From assembly GCA_947455465.1 (NCBI GenBank), contig CANGNS010000016.1:25087-89086 (forward strand): a stretch of DNA of 64,000 nt. Direction: 5' to 3'. Position numbers and translations under genes: made by a program. Of the stretch, positions 47,435 to 57,032 are shown in pieces. The number at the start of each line of letters is the position of its first letter. Position 1 is the first letter of the stretch. The DNA comes from Comamonadaceae bacterium. Its GTDB lineage: Bacteria; Pseudomonadota; Gammaproteobacteria; Burkholderiales; Burkholderiaceae_C. Below the pieces are notes generated by a model. That model did not search any database and had not been told where the DNA came from. It saw nothing but the letters and a program-made list of their open reading frames with translations.

Positions 47435-48679
47435 TTAGCCGTAGACCGGAAAGCGTGCCGTCAGGGCATGCACCTTGGCGCGTACGGCGGCGATGTTGGC
47501 CGGGTCGTGCGGGTTGTCCAGCACGTCGGCGATCAGATGCGCCGTGGCGCGCGCTTCTTCGTCTTTAAAGCCGCGCGTAGTCATGGCGGGGGTGCCGATG
47601 CGCACGCCGCTGGTGACCATGGGTTTTTCCGGGTCATTGGGGATGGCGTTTTTGTTGATCGTCATATGCGCCTCGCCCAGCACGCGCTCGGCGTCTTTGC
47701 CGGTGATGTTTTTGGAGCGCAAGTCCACCAGCATGACGTGGCTTTGGGTGCCGCCGCTGACGATGCGCAGGCCGCGCTCGGTCAGGGTTTTGGCCACGAT
47801 GTCGGCATTGGTGAGCACCTGCTGTTGGTAGGCCTTGAAGCCATCGCCCAGCGCTTCTTTGAAGGCCACCGCCTTGGCGGCGATCACATGCATCAGCGGG
47901 CCGCCTTGCAGACCGGGGAACATGGCGCTGTTAATGGCTTTTTCATGCTCGGCCTTCATCAAGATGATGCCGCCGCGCGGGCCGCGCAGGCTTTTGTGCG
48001 TGGTGGACGTGACCACATCGGCGTGGGGCACCGGGTTGGGGTACAGGCCTGCGGCAATCAGACCGGCATAGTGCGCCATGTCCACCAGAAACAGTGCGCC
48101 CACGTCTTTGGCTACTTTGGCAAAGCGTGCAAAATCGATATGCAGCGAGTACGCGCTGGCACCGGCAATGATCAGCTTGGGTTTGGATTCATGGGCTTTG
48201 CGCTCCATGGCGTCGTAATCGATGGCTTCGTTGGCGTCCAGGCCGTAGCTGACCACGTTAAACCATTTGCCGCTCATATTGAGCGCCATGCCGTGCGTTA
48301 GGTGACCGCCTTCGGCCAGGCTCATGCCCATGATGGTGTCGCCGGGCTTAAGGAAGGCCAGAAACACTGCCTCATTGGCCGAGGCGCCGCAGTGGGCTTG
48401 CACATTGGCGGCGTCTGCGCCAAAGAGTTTTTTCACACGGTCAATCGCCAGTTGCTCGGCTACGTCCACGTTTTCGCAACCGCCGTAGTAGCGTTTGCCG
48501 GGGTAGCCTTCGGCGTATTTATTGGTCAGCTGGCTGCCTTGGGCGGCCATGACGGCGGGCGAGGCGTAGTTTTCACTGGCGATCAGCTCGATGTGGTGTT
48601 CCTGGCGGGCGTTCTCGGCCAGGATGGCGGCCCAGAGTTCGGGGTCGGTTTGCTCAACCAGAATGTTGCGGTGGTACAT
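47435..48679 (-). CDS. glyA: Serine hydroxymethyltransferase
   Basis: 414 residues from ATG 48679 (a TTG codon just before it is also in frame). PLP lysine in [16 protein letters not shown]; the [14 protein letters not shown] and [14 protein letters not shown] regions are conserved. Interconverts serine and glycine and supplies one-carbon units. A 55-base gap separates it from the lytic transglycosylase; no glycine riboswitch can fit. Confidence 0.94.
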   Translation of the reverse strand: MYHRNILVEQTDPELWAAILAENARQEHHIELIASENYASPAVMAAQGSQLTNKYAEGYPGKRYYGGCENVDVAEQLAIDRVKKLFGADAANVQAHCGASANEAVFLAFLKPGDTIMGMSLAEGGHLTHGMALNMSGKWFNVVSYGLDANEAIDYDAMERKAHESKPKLIIAGASAYSLHIDFARFAKVAKDVGALFLVDMAHYAGLIAAGLYPNPVPHADVVTSTTHKSLRGPRGGIILMKAEHEKAINSAMFPGLQGGPLMHVIAAKAVAFKEALGDGFKAYQQQVLTNADIVAKTLTERGLRIVSGGTQSHVMLVDLRSKNITGKDAERVLGEAHMTINKNAIPNDPEKPMVTSGVRIGTPAMTTRGFKDEEARATAHLIADVLDNPHDPANIAAVRAKVHALTARFPVYG

Positions 48680-48734
48680 CAATAGTCCTCAAGGTAAGTA
48701 ATCAATCCGTTCGCCGCCAATTTTAGGTGGCGCG

Positions 48735-49550
48735 TCAAATATCCACAGAATTGCGCCCGGGCGCTGGTGCAGCATGGGCCGCCGGGGCCTGTAGTACCAC
48801 TGGCTTGGCTTCGGCGGGCGGGCTCAGCACGGGCACCGCCTTGCCGGCAAATACCGCCTGCAAGCGTGCGTGTTCGGCCAACACGCGGGCCGGGTAGCCG
48901 CCATCGTCTTCTAAATTGCCGGCGCCCACATACAGGCGCAGCCCGGCCTCGGCGCTGCCGGCACGCGCAATGCATTCTTGCAAGACTTTGATGCCCACGC
49001 GCATATTGCTCAAGGGGTCAAAGGCTGCAAATTTCCCGCCGTAGCGCCGGTATTTGTCGCCATGGACCTGCGTCATGACCTGCATCAGGCCTTGGGCGCC
49101 CATGGGGCTTTGGGCGTAGGGGTTAAAGCTGGACTCCACTGCCATGACCGCCATGATGAGCAGCGGATCGATCTTGGCCCGCGGCCCCGCCGCAAAAGCC
49201 TCCTCCACCAGGGCGGCCAGCGGCTCCGGGGCGACGTTGTACTTGCGGCTCAGCCAAGAGGCTACCGCCGCCTGCGGTTTGGGCAGGTCTTTGGGGTTGA
49301 GTGCGGCGACACGGTCGGCCTCGTCACCGGCCACCAGACCGGAAAAGCTGTCCTGCTGCTCCTGCAACCAGCCAAAAAGCTGCGCTTGCCCGGCCAGGCG
49401 CACGTCAGGTTGCAGGGTGAGGGTGATGGCCAGAAACATGACGGCCAGGCCGACCAGGGCAAATCCATTGTGGGTAATCTGGACAAAACCGTGGGCGATG
49501 TCGGATGCCACTGTCTTGAGCGTGTCGCGAAATCGGTGGGCTGTGGTCAT
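48735..49550 (-). CDS. Membrane-anchored lytic murein transglycosylase (SLT domain)
   Basis: 271 residues from ATG 49550 with a GGGAG site. One membrane helix at about 30-47 (FALVGLAVMFLAITLTL) anchors it. The transglycosylase domain has catalytic Glu139 in AVESSFNPYAQSPMGAQGLMQVM, of family 1. The tail is Pro/Ala-rich. Cleaves peptidoglycan with 1,6-anhydro product. Upstream of glyA on the same strand; divergent from the DUF349 gene. Confidence 0.85.
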   Translation of the reverse strand: MTTAHRFRDTLKTVASDIAHGFVQITHNGFALVGLAVMFLAITLTLQPDVRLAGQAQLFGWLQEQQDSFSGLVAGDEADRVAALNPKDLPKPQAAVASWLSRKYNVAPEPLAALVEEAFAAGPRAKIDPLLIMAVMAVESSFNPYAQSPMGAQGLMQVMTQVHGDKYRRYGGKFAAFDPLSNMRVGIKVLQECIARAGSAEAGLRLYVGAGNLEDDGGYPARVLAEHARLQAVFAGKAVPVLSPPAEAKPVVLQAPAAHAAPAPGRNSVDI

Positions 49551-49620
49551 AAAACTCCCGGTTGGGACGCCCATTGGGGCCCAAAAAGGAGCCGGTGCGG
49601 CCCCGTCGAACGATGCCCAA

Positions 49621-49626
49621 ATTATA
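49621..49626 (-). promoter_or_regulatory. Possible -10 hexamer for the lytic transglycosylase gene
   Basis: Minus-strand TATAAT about 71 bases before the ATG, in the 236-base divergent gap. No good -35 is in place, so this is tentative. The rest of the gap shows only GC-rich sequence without clear structure. Confidence 0.25.
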
Positions 49627-49786
49627 CCGACGGGCCTTTTTGCACCCTTTGGCGCGGCGATTAGTGGCCCGGGCCCCTGATTTAGGGCAATTACTGCCGA
49701 TTTGCGGGGGCCAGCGCGCGCGAAGCTCCCGCTTTAGCGGTGAAAATAGCGCCTTTCTTTTTGCGCATCACTTAGCAAGGCTCCAC

Positions 49787-52552
49787 GTGCCGACCACTGT
49801 ACCTACCAAGACCCACGACCTCGCCCATTGGGACCAACGCACCGGTGGCGCATTTAGCGCACCGACCTCGGGCGAGCGCAGCCAGCGTATCAAGGACTGG
49901 CTGGCCTCCAACCCCAGCCACGACGAGATTGCCGAGGTCTACAAAGAGTTGAGCGCCCGCGACAAAGGCGCGGCCAAAGTGCTGCGCGAGCGCTTGGACG
50001 ATGCCAAACGCAGCAAAGCGCAAGAGGCCATCGCCGCCGAATGGGCCGCCAAAGCCCAGGCCCTGCTCGATGTCAGCAAGCTCAATATGGCCGACGCCCT
50101 GGCCTGGCAGCGCGACGCCGCCAAGGCCGGCGCCCCCTTAAGCCGCGAGCCGCTGGCCGGGCTGAAGGCCCAGCTAGTGGAGCGGGTACGCGTGATCGAA
50201 GACTTGCAGCACCAGGCGCAAGTGCAGCGCGAATCTGCGGTGCTGCTGGCCCAGCGCATTGAAGTGCTCTCGACCAAACCCTGGCAGGACGCCCAAGCGT
50301 TGGTAGATGGCCTGGGTGTGGATGTGCAGCAATGGCAAAGCCAGGCCAGCGCCTTGATGGCCAACCCGAAATGGCCCAGTGTGGACATGAAGTTTGCCCC
50401 CATCTTGGATGCAGCGCGTGCGCAGCTGTTACTGGTTTGGGACGCTTTTCAGGCGGCCTTGGCCCAAGCAGTGGCCGCCGCCGCTGACCCCCTGGCACCT
50501 TTGCCCGCGGTGGCCGTATGGGCGGAGTCTTTGCGCAATGCCCGCGCGGTGTCGGTGGCACCGCCCAAAGCGCCCAAGGCCCCCAAAGTGGCGATCGACC
50601 CCCAGGTGCGCGAAGAAGCCCAAGGCAAAGTCAGCCAGGCCTTGGCAGAACTGGAAGCCCAGGTCGGCCAAGGGCACGGCAAAGCCAGTGCCGGCGCGGC
50701 CAACGCGCTGCGCCAGGCGCTCAAAGAATTCGGCAAACTCATCGACGCCAAGCTCGAGCACCAGGCACAACTGGCGCTGGGCGCGGCCGGCGAGCTCGAA
50801 GGCTGGCAGCGGTGGCGCGCAGACCAACTGCGCGAGGCCTTGGTCATCAAAGCCGAAGGCCTGCTCAAGCGGCCCGAAGGCCAGGCCCTGGGAGGACGCA
50901 AGCTCCAAGAAACCCTGCGCGCCATGCGCGAGGAGTGGAAACAAACCGACCAAGGCGGCGTGCCCAACCACGCGATGTGGAAACGCTTTGACGAGGCCTG
51001 CAACCAGGCCCACAAAGTGGTCGAGGCCTGGCTGAACAAGCTCAAAGCCGAGGCCCAGGCCAACCGCCAACAGCGCCTGGCGCTGATGGACGAGCTCAAA
51101 GCCTGGGCCGAGGCCAATCGCACCGCGCTGGACAATGACTGGAAAGGCTTTGCCCGCATCTTGCACCAGTTTGCAGAGCGCTGGCGCAACGCCGGGCACC
51201 TGGGCGAAAAAGCCTTTGCCGAACTCCAGCCGCAGTGGAAGGCCGCGATGGCCCACGCGGCCGAACCGCTGGAGACCTTGCAGGCCCAAAGTATTGCGCT
51301 GCGCCAGGCCATGATTGAAGAGGCCAAGGTGCTGGGCGCCTCGGCCTTGCTGCGCATTGATGCCGTAAAGGCGCTGCAACAACGCTGGCAGGCGCAGGCC
51401 CATGCGGTGCCACTGGACCGGCGCTTGGAGCAAAAACTCTGGGATGCGTTTCGCAAGCCCATCGACGAGGCTTTCCAGCGCAAAACCCGCGAGCGCGAGG
51501 TGGCCGAGGCCTCTTTGGGCCTGCGCGACCGCGCCGTGATGGAGGCGTCCAAGGCGCTGCAAAAAGCCAATGCCGGTGGCGACGCGCAGGCGATCCGGGC
51601 CGCCATGGCCGCCCTAGAAATGGCCCTCAAAGGCCAAGCCCAGGCGCGTGCCGAGGTCAGCGATGCGGGTGCCCGCGAGGCCCAGGCCCAGTCTGCCGCC
51701 CAAAGCACCGAAGGCGCGCCTAGCGCCGACTCCGCGCTGCCCGAGGCCGAGGCGCCGCAAGCCGCCCCTGCCCAGACCGCAGAGCCAGGCACTGATGAGG
51801 AAGCAGCCGCAACCGCGCCCGCGCAGGACGAGTTGCCTGCACCCCCGCCGGCCCCGGCGCCGGCCAAACCTGCGCCCAAACCTGTGGTGGCCATGCGTGG
51901 CGATGACCGACCCGGCATGCGCAAAGAAAGCCCGGCCCCCGCCGCCCGAGGTGGCAAGTGGGGCGATCGCAAAGACAGTGGACGCGGTGCGCCACCCGGA
52001 CGCGAGGGCCGCGATGCCCGCGGCGGCGATGCCCCGCGCGGACGCGGTGCACCCGACCGTTTCCCACGTGAAGAGCGCGATACCGGGCCGCGTCTGGGCG
52101 ATGCCGCCTTCCGTGCCCAGCGCGATGCTTTGGAAAATGCCCAGTCGGCGCTCAAGAAATTGGCCGCGCAAGCCCATGGCGAGGCCTTGACCCAGTTGCT
52201 CAGCGCCTGGGAACAGCGTGACGCCGGCCTGGTGCCCAGCGCGCAGGACTTGGGAGCGCGCATCAATGCTGCGGCGCGCAACGCCTGGGTGGGCGCTATT
52301 GCGGCGCCTGCGGCTGCGGCTGCGGCCCATCCGCAGTCTTTGCTGCGCCTGGAGATGGCCGCCGACCTACCGACGGCTGCCGAGCACCTGGACGCACGCC
52401 GCGCTTTGCAGCTGCAGTTGCTCACCCGCCGCAACGACCCCTCGCCCCAGCAAACCTGGGTGCAGGATGCCGCGCAAGTCATCGCCGGGCCGTTTGCAGC
52501 CGGCGATGCCCGCCGCCTGCAAAACGCGCTCAAGACGCTGCTTCGGCGTTAA
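49787..52552 (+). CDS. Large DUF349-repeat protein with RG-rich linker
   Basis: 921 residues from GTG 49787, preceded by AAGG; no ATG is in frame near the front. Predicted helical DUF349 repeats run from about 60 to 620 and include the tryptophan-containing segments WKRFDEACNQAHK, DWKGFARILHQFAERWRNAG and LWDAFRKPIDEAFQ. Residues about 640-700 are Ala/Pro/Glu-rich and disordered. About 700-775 is basic and rich in Arg-Gly (RGGKWGDRKDSGRG, DARGGDAPRGRGAP), a pattern seen in RNA-binding tails. A final helical part ends the protein. Function unknown; RNA or protein binding is inferred. Stop interlocks with convergent lpxH. Confidence 0.82.
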   Translation: MPTTVPTKTHDLAHWDQRTGGAFSAPTSGERSQRIKDWLASNPSHDEIAEVYKELSARDKGAAKVLRERLDDAKRSKAQEAIAAEWAAKAQALLDVSKLNMADALAWQRDAAKAGAPLSREPLAGLKAQLVERVRVIEDLQHQAQVQRESAVLLAQRIEVLSTKPWQDAQALVDGLGVDVQQWQSQASALMANPKWPSVDMKFAPILDAARAQLLLVWDAFQAALAQAVAAAADPLAPLPAVAVWAESLRNARAVSVAPPKAPKAPKVAIDPQVREEAQGKVSQALAELEAQVGQGHGKASAGAANALRQALKEFGKLIDAKLEHQAQLALGAAGELEGWQRWRADQLREALVIKAEGLLKRPEGQALGGRKLQETLRAMREEWKQTDQGGVPNHAMWKRFDEACNQAHKVVEAWLNKLKAEAQANRQQRLALMDELKAWAEANRTALDNDWKGFARILHQFAERWRNAGHLGEKAFAELQPQWKAAMAHAAEPLETLQAQSIALRQAMIEEAKVLGASALLRIDAVKALQQRWQAQAHAVPLDRRLEQKLWDAFRKPIDEAFQRKTREREVAEASLGLRDRAVMEASKALQKANAGGDAQAIRAAMAALEMALKGQAQARAEVSDAGAREAQAQSAAQSTEGAPSADSALPEAEAPQAAPAQTAEPGTDEEAAATAPAQDELPAPPPAPAPAKPAPKPVVAMRGDDRPGMRKESPAPAARGGKWGDRKDSGRGAPPGREGRDARGGDAPRGRGAPDRFPREERDTGPRLGDAAFRAQRDALENAQSALKKLAAQAHGEALTQLLSAWEQRDAGLVPSAQDLGARINAAARNAWVGAIAAPAAAAAAHPQSLLRLEMAADLPTAAEHLDARRALQLQLLTRRNDPSPQQTWVQDAAQVIAGPFAAGDARRLQNALKTLLRR

Positions 52553-53346
52553 GCGATGTCGCCCCAAGCGCTGATCCGCTCCACATGGAGCGGCGCGGCG
52601 CTGTCGGGCTCGCCCAGGCTGAGGCGCAAAACTTGGGCGCGGGGCGGCTTGGCCTCCATGTCCCAGTCGCTTAGCACCCAGCGTGTGTGGTGGCGGCCCA
52701 GCACATGCTGGGCCGGCTGGTGGGTGTGGCCGTGAATCATGTGCTCGGCGCCATGCGTGTGCAGGTCTTGGAGGCAGGCGCCTGTGTCCAGGTCGATCCA
52801 GGGTTGGTCGCTGCTTTTTTGCCGGGCTTTGTTGGCTTCGCTTTGGGCCCGCATGGCCTGCGCTAGCAGCTGGCGCTCAGGCAAGGGTTTGGCCAAAAAG
52901 TCACTTTGCCAGGCCGAAGAACGTACCGTCGCGCGAAACTTTTGGTAGTCCGTGTCCGCCAGGCATTGGGCGTCGCCGTGGGTGAGCAGCCAGCGCTGGC
53001 CGGCCAGGTGCAGAACGGTGGGGTCGGGCAGGGCGCTAGCGCCGCAGGCATGCAGAAGCTGCGGGCCCATCAAGAAATCGCGGTTGCCGCACATGATGAA
53101 AACATCCATGCGTTGGGCGGCATCTTTCAATAGACGGGCCACCTGGGCGCCTACGCCCTGCGCGTCGTCCAGGGCGTCATCGCCGATCCATACCTCAAAC
53201 AAATCACCCAGTACCAACAGTGCCTGGGCCGGGGTTTGCGCCAGGTAGCGCGCTAAGGCGTAAAAGGTGGCTGATCCGGCTTGGTCCAGGTGCAGGTCGG
53301 AGATGCAATCGACCGTGTGCCAGTGCGCGGGGGCATGAAGTTGCAT
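52549..53346 (-). CDS. lpxH: UDP-2,3-diacylglucosamine diphosphatase
   Basis: 265 residues. Metallophosphoesterase motifs are complete: SDLHLDQAG, LGDLFEVWIGDD, CGNRDFLMG and LTHGDAQC. Makes lipid X in lipid A synthesis at the inner membrane. Follows ppiB with 19 bases between, on the same strand. Its TAA overlaps the convergent DUF349 stop. Confidence 0.9.
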   Translation of the reverse strand: MQLHAPAHWHTVDCISDLHLDQAGSATFYALARYLAQTPAQALLVLGDLFEVWIGDDALDDAQGVGAQVARLLKDAAQRMDVFIMCGNRDFLMGPQLLHACGASALPDPTVLHLAGQRWLLTHGDAQCLADTDYQKFRATVRSSAWQSDFLAKPLPERQLLAQAMRAQSEANKARQKSSDQPWIDLDTGACLQDLHTHGAEHMIHGHTHQPAQHVLGRHHTRWVLSDWDMEAKPPRAQVLRLSLGEPDSAAPLHVERISAWGDIA

Positions 53347-53365
53347 GGCCCGACCGCGCCCGGAA

Positions 53366-53872
53366 TTACAAAATCACAGCCTTGGTGATCAGCACATCGT
53401 CCACGGGCACATCGTCGTGCATGCCGCGGCGGCCGGTTTCCACGTCTTTGATTTTGTCGACCACGTCGGTGCCGCCGACTACTTTGCCAAACACCGCATA
53501 GCCCCAGCCTTGCGGGGATTCATCTTTGTGGTTCAGAAAACCGTTGTCAGCCACATTGATAAAAAACTGGGCAGTGGCCGAGTGGGGCTGGCTGGTACGG
53601 GCCATGGCCACGGTGTAGGTTTCGTTTTTGAGGCCGTTATTGGCTTCGTTGTCCACCGGCTTGGCGGTTTTTCTTTGCTTCATGCCGGGCTCCATGCCGC
53701 CGCCTTGGACCATGAAGCCGGGAATGACGCGGTGAAATATGGTGTTGTCGTAGTGTCCGTGTTCCACATATTTAATGAAGTTATCGACGCTCTTGGGCGC
53801 TTTTTCGGCGTCCAGTTCCAGGGTGATAACGCCGTAATCGGCAATATGTAATTCAACTTTGGGGTTTGTCAT
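53366..53872 (-). CDS. ppiB: Peptidyl-prolyl cis-trans isomerase, cytoplasmic cyclophilin
   Basis: 168 residues without a signal peptide. Cyclophilin core: [13 protein letters not shown], with the catalytic Arg in FHRV, and [13 protein letters not shown]. Accelerates proline isomerisation in the cytoplasm. It has an exported paralogue 14 bases upstream. Confidence 0.9.
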   Translation of the reverse strand: MTNPKVELHIADYGVITLELDAEKAPKSVDNFIKYVEHGHYDNTIFHRVIPGFMVQGGGMEPGMKQRKTAKPVDNEANNGLKNETYTVAMARTSQPHSATAQFFINVADNGFLNHKDESPQGWGYAVFGKVVGGTDVVDKIKDVETGRRGMHDDVPVDDVLITKAVIL

Positions 53873-53886
53873 GGTGCAGGTCCGGT

Positions 53887-54471
53887 TTATTTAACAATAC
53901 TAGCGGAGGTAATCGTCACGTTTTGAAGCGGCACATTTTGCATGCCCGAGCGATTGCCTACAGGAACAAGGCGTATTTTGTCGATCACGTCCATGCCGGA
54001 CACCACCTTGCCAAACACGGCGTAGCCAAAACCGTCGGGTTTGGGCGCGTTGAGATTGTCGTTGTCCACCACGTTGATAAAAAACTGCGAGGTGGCCGAG
54101 TTAGGGATATTGGTGCGCGCCATGGCAATCGTGCCGCGCTCGTTGCGCAGGCCATTATTGGCCTCAAGCACGATGGGGGGACGGGTCGGTTTTTGAATCA
54201 TGGCCGCATTAAAGCCGCCCGCTTGCACCATAAACCCGTCGATAACCCGGTGAAAAATCGTACCGTCGTAATGTTTGTCGCGCACATAGTGCAAAAAATT
54301 ATCGACAGTTTTGGGCGCTTTTTCAGCATCGAGTTCCACCGTAAATTCGCCTGCATTGGTTTGAAACAAGACCTTGGTTTGGGCCTGCGCACTAGACAAC
54401 GCGATGGCGGCGGCCACACCCAGAAAAATGCGGGATAGAGCACCCAGACCATTGAAAAAAACGGTTGGCAT
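53887..54471 (-). CDS. ppiA: Peptidyl-prolyl cis-trans isomerase, exported cyclophilin
   Basis: 194 residues from ATG 54471, which has a strong AAGGAG site. Signal peptide 1 to about 31 (ends SSAQAQT). Cyclophilin motifs [14 protein letters not shown] and [14 protein letters not shown] periplasmic paralogue of ppiB, presumably from tandem duplication. Its start codon overlaps the stop of the L,D-transpeptidase gene (TAATG), suggesting co-translation with a cell-wall enzyme. Confidence 0.87.
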   Translation of the reverse strand: MPTVFFNGLGALSRIFLGVAAAIALSSAQAQTKVLFQTNAGEFTVELDAEKAPKTVDNFLHYVRDKHYDGTIFHRVIDGFMVQAGGFNAAMIQKPTRPPIVLEANNGLRNERGTIAMARTNIPNSATSQFFINVVDNDNLNAPKPDGFGYAVFGKVVSGMDVIDKIRLVPVGNRSGMQNVPLQNVTITSASIVK

Positions 54472-55697
54472 TAATGCACTCCTTCGAAAAATATTTTCCA
54501 TTCCTTGCTGGAGCGAATCCAGTACTGGCGCTTATGAATTCCGGTTTTCTTTCCCTGGGCGACCTCACCAAAACTGACCACCATGGTTTCAGCCGAATCG
54601 GTCCACTGGAAATAGCTCAGATCTTTGAGCTCGAGATTGCGGCCTTTGAGCGCCTTCATTTCAGATTTAAGCAAAGGGGTATATTGGTCCAAACTTTTGC
54701 CATAGCTGGAGAAATCCGGGGTGTAGAAAGCCAGGGTTTTCTTCACATCCCCCGATACTTTGGCTTCACGCCACTCGTTCAAGGTGTTTTGAAAAGATTT
54801 AGCCGCTTCGTCAATTTGTTTGGGTGACTTCCAAACCAGCTGCGCAGCCACCACCACGGGCGTATTGCGCACCGAGGTATTTTCAATCAATGCGGTGATA
54901 TCAGGGTTGGTTAAAACAATGCAACCGTCCGTGGAGTGGGGCGCACGGGAAAATTGGGTGGAAGGCGTTCCGTGCAACCAAATGCCGCGCCCGGATTTCC
55001 CGCGTCGAATGTCCAGCATATTGGGGTAGTTGAGCGTGAGCGCGCCGGAACCATAAAAATCGCTCAGGGATTTGCGCTCCAAATGGCTGCTGACAAAGTA
55101 CACGCCCAAAGGTGTACGCTGGTCACCTTCTTGGGTTTTGGCAGTGCCCAGTTTGCCCAGCGAGACGTAGTAGTCGGCGCGCAGTTGCAAACCATTGGGT
55201 GTATTTTCGAAAAAATACAGTCGCGAGCGCGAGGCGTCTACCGCGATGGCGCTGTGCGCCTGCGGGGAGACTTTCAAAAATGCGCTAGGAATAAAGCCCT
55301 CGGGCGGGCGGTCGCGAAAACCGGTCATGCGCTGCTGGGTTTCTTCGCGCAGGTCGCTCAGGGCCGCGGCGCCTGCCCGCGCAGTTTCGGCGGGCATGTC
55401 GCCAATGGTTTGCAGCGCGCGGGTGCGGGCAGTGAGCAGGTCGCCGTAAATGAGTTGGGCCAGCTGGAAGTTGGGGTGGTCAGCAACCAGTTTTTCGGCT
55501 TTGGCCAGGGCTTCGCGGTTTTCGCCACGCGACATCAAACCCAGGACTTCCAGCAATCGCTGCTCCGACTTACCATCCGTGCGCGTTAGACCAGGCGTTT
55601 CTCGTGTGGTGGTGGCGCCCAAGGCGGGGAAAACAGAAAACCAGGTCAGCGCGCACACCAGCCATAACCAGACAGGTCGGCGCGCCGGCCGCAACAT
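54471..55697 (-). CDS. L,D-transpeptidase family protein with Cds6-like NTF2 tail
   Basis: 408 residues from ATG 55697. Signal peptide about 1-28 (ends FPALGAT). The YkuD catalytic motif is HGTPS with His242 and STDGC with Cys259. The C-terminal domain from about 290 ([20 protein letters not shown] to [10 protein letters not shown]) is an NTF2-like fold like that of Helicobacter Csd6, a peptidoglycan L,D-carboxypeptidase that controls cell shape. It could cross-link, anchor or trim peptidoglycan. Starts 28 bases after the TPR gene. Confidence 0.83.
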   Translation of the reverse strand: MLRPARRPVWLWLVCALTWFSVFPALGATTTRETPGLTRTDGKSEQRLLEVLGLMSRGENREALAKAEKLVADHPNFQLAQLIYGDLLTARTRALQTIGDMPAETARAGAAALSDLREETQQRMTGFRDRPPEGFIPSAFLKVSPQAHSAIAVDASRSRLYFFENTPNGLQLRADYYVSLGKLGTAKTQEGDQRTPLGVYFVSSHLERKSLSDFYGSGALTLNYPNMLDIRRGKSGRGIWLHGTPSTQFSRAPHSTDGCIVLTNPDITALIENTSVRNTPVVVAAQLVWKSPKQIDEAAKSFQNTLNEWREAKVSGDVKKTLAFYTPDFSSYGKSLDQYTPLLKSEMKALKGRNLELKDLSYFQWTDSAETMVVSFGEVAQGKKTGIHKRQYWIRSSKEWKIFFEGVH

Positions 55698-55725
55698 CCC
55701 GGCGCCGTCAGCGCAGCGGGTCGAC

Positions 55726-56865
55726 TTAACCACCCACAGCCTCGCGGACAATTTTCCAGTTGTTGCCTTGCTTGCTTAGTTCCAAGGTCTTGCGGCTGGA
55801 AATGGCAATGCCATTAGCGCGGTAATCCTGGTGGAACTTGGCCACTGCCACGTTGCCGCGCATTTGCACCGTAACGTCTGCGACTTTGACTGATATTTTG
55901 GATTTGCCCTCGATGCGGACACGTCGCTCTGCCTCCCACTGGCTACGGCCGATGCCGCCTGGGGGCGAAAATTCCTTGCCATACGCCTGAAAATAGCCTT
56001 GCATGTCCTTGGCCGACCAGGCATTGACCCAGCTTTGGATGGCTTGCTCGACTTCACGCGTCTCCGGCGCAATGGCATTCGCCACCGGGGTCGGCTTGGC
56101 CGGGGCTGCAGCGACCGGTGGCTCATCAGCTGGTTTACGCGCTGCCACCGCCGGAACCGGTGTGGAGGAAGCCGGCGGGCGCACACCGGTGGCAGAGGCT
56201 TTGGCGCTTGGGGGAAGGGGTGCCTCGGCGGCTGGTTTTCCTGACGCAGCAGCAGTTTTCTCCGTGCTTACCGGTGGGGTGGGTATGGAAGCCAGTGCCA
56301 ACTGTTTGTTCATGGCAGCGATTTGGGCCATGGACAATTTGGTTGGGTTTTGCGTGACGATTTGCCGCACCAAAGCCAGCTTGGGCGCTACGGCTGCGGT
56401 GTTGAGCTCCAACTGCAAAGCCTTGGTGTAGGCGGCACTGGACAGTCGGCCATACACATCTGCCAAGTTTTCGTGGGCCACGGCATAGCTGGGGTTGGTG
56501 CGCAACGCGTTTTCAAAAGCGGCGCGGGCTTTTTCCAGCTGGTTTTGATCGGCGTACAAGACGCCCAGGTTGTTGTAGGGCTCGGGCAGCTCGGGGAAAT
56601 CCTCGCTCATGCGGGAGAAGGTGGATATCGCGTCGTTGGTTTTGCCCCAGTCGCGCTGGGCCAGGCCCTTGAGCAAGCGCATCGTCGCGTCTTTGGGTTT
56701 GGCTGAAATGTAATAGTCGGCCTTGGCGACCGCTTCGGCATACTTGCCTTCTTTGCTGAGTTGGGCGACTTCGCTGTACTCATCGGCGCGGGCCCCGGCG
56801 GCAAAAAGCAGCAAGGCAAGCGCCAAAAGCAGGTAAGTGGAGAACTGCGGACGAATTCGCATCAT
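55726..56865 (-). CDS. Exported TPR protein with NTF2-like tail
   Basis: 379 residues from ATG 56865 (a second in-frame ATG follows directly). Signal peptide 1 to about 27 (ends GARADE). Tetratricopeptide helices about 30-145 (LPEPYNNLGVLYADQNQLEKA). A Pro/Ala/Thr-rich linker spans about 195-265. The C-terminal domain (from EVEQAIQSWVNAWSAKDMQGY to NNWKIVREAVGG) resembles the NTF2-like tail of the adjacent L,D-transpeptidase. Periplasmic. Likely works with the transpeptidase; this is inferred from adjacency and the shared domain. Confidence 0.75.
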   Translation of the reverse strand: MMRIRPQFSTYLLLALALLLFAAGARADEYSEVAQLSKEGKYAEAVAKADYYISAKPKDATMRLLKGLAQRDWGKTNDAISTFSRMSEDFPELPEPYNNLGVLYADQNQLEKARAAFENALRTNPSYAVAHENLADVYGRLSSAAYTKALQLELNTAAVAPKLALVRQIVTQNPTKLSMAQIAAMNKQLALASIPTPPVSTEKTAAASGKPAAEAPLPPSAKASATGVRPPASSTPVPAVAARKPADEPPVAAAPAKPTPVANAIAPETREVEQAIQSWVNAWSAKDMQGYFQAYGKEFSPPGGIGRSQWEAERRVRIEGKSKISVKVADVTVQMRGNVAVAKFHQDYRANGIAISSRKTLELSKQGNNWKIVREAVGG

Positions 56866-57032
56866 GGGCGTAACAATTTCTTGACGGGCAATTGGCAACG
56901 AAAGTGCCGCCTATATACTGCGCTCCATTGTAGCGGAGGGCCTTTTTTCTGCGTGGCCAGCGCTTTGACTCCCCCGGCGCCCGCGCGCGGCTGCGGGAAG
57001 TGCCATGTCAATGAGAGGCGAGATAGGTTCCC

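Noticed and set aside
50449..52533. 694-codon minus-strand open frame opposite the DUF349 gene
   Set aside because: Ser/Arg/Ala-rich low-complexity shadow of an alanine-rich gene; no motif.
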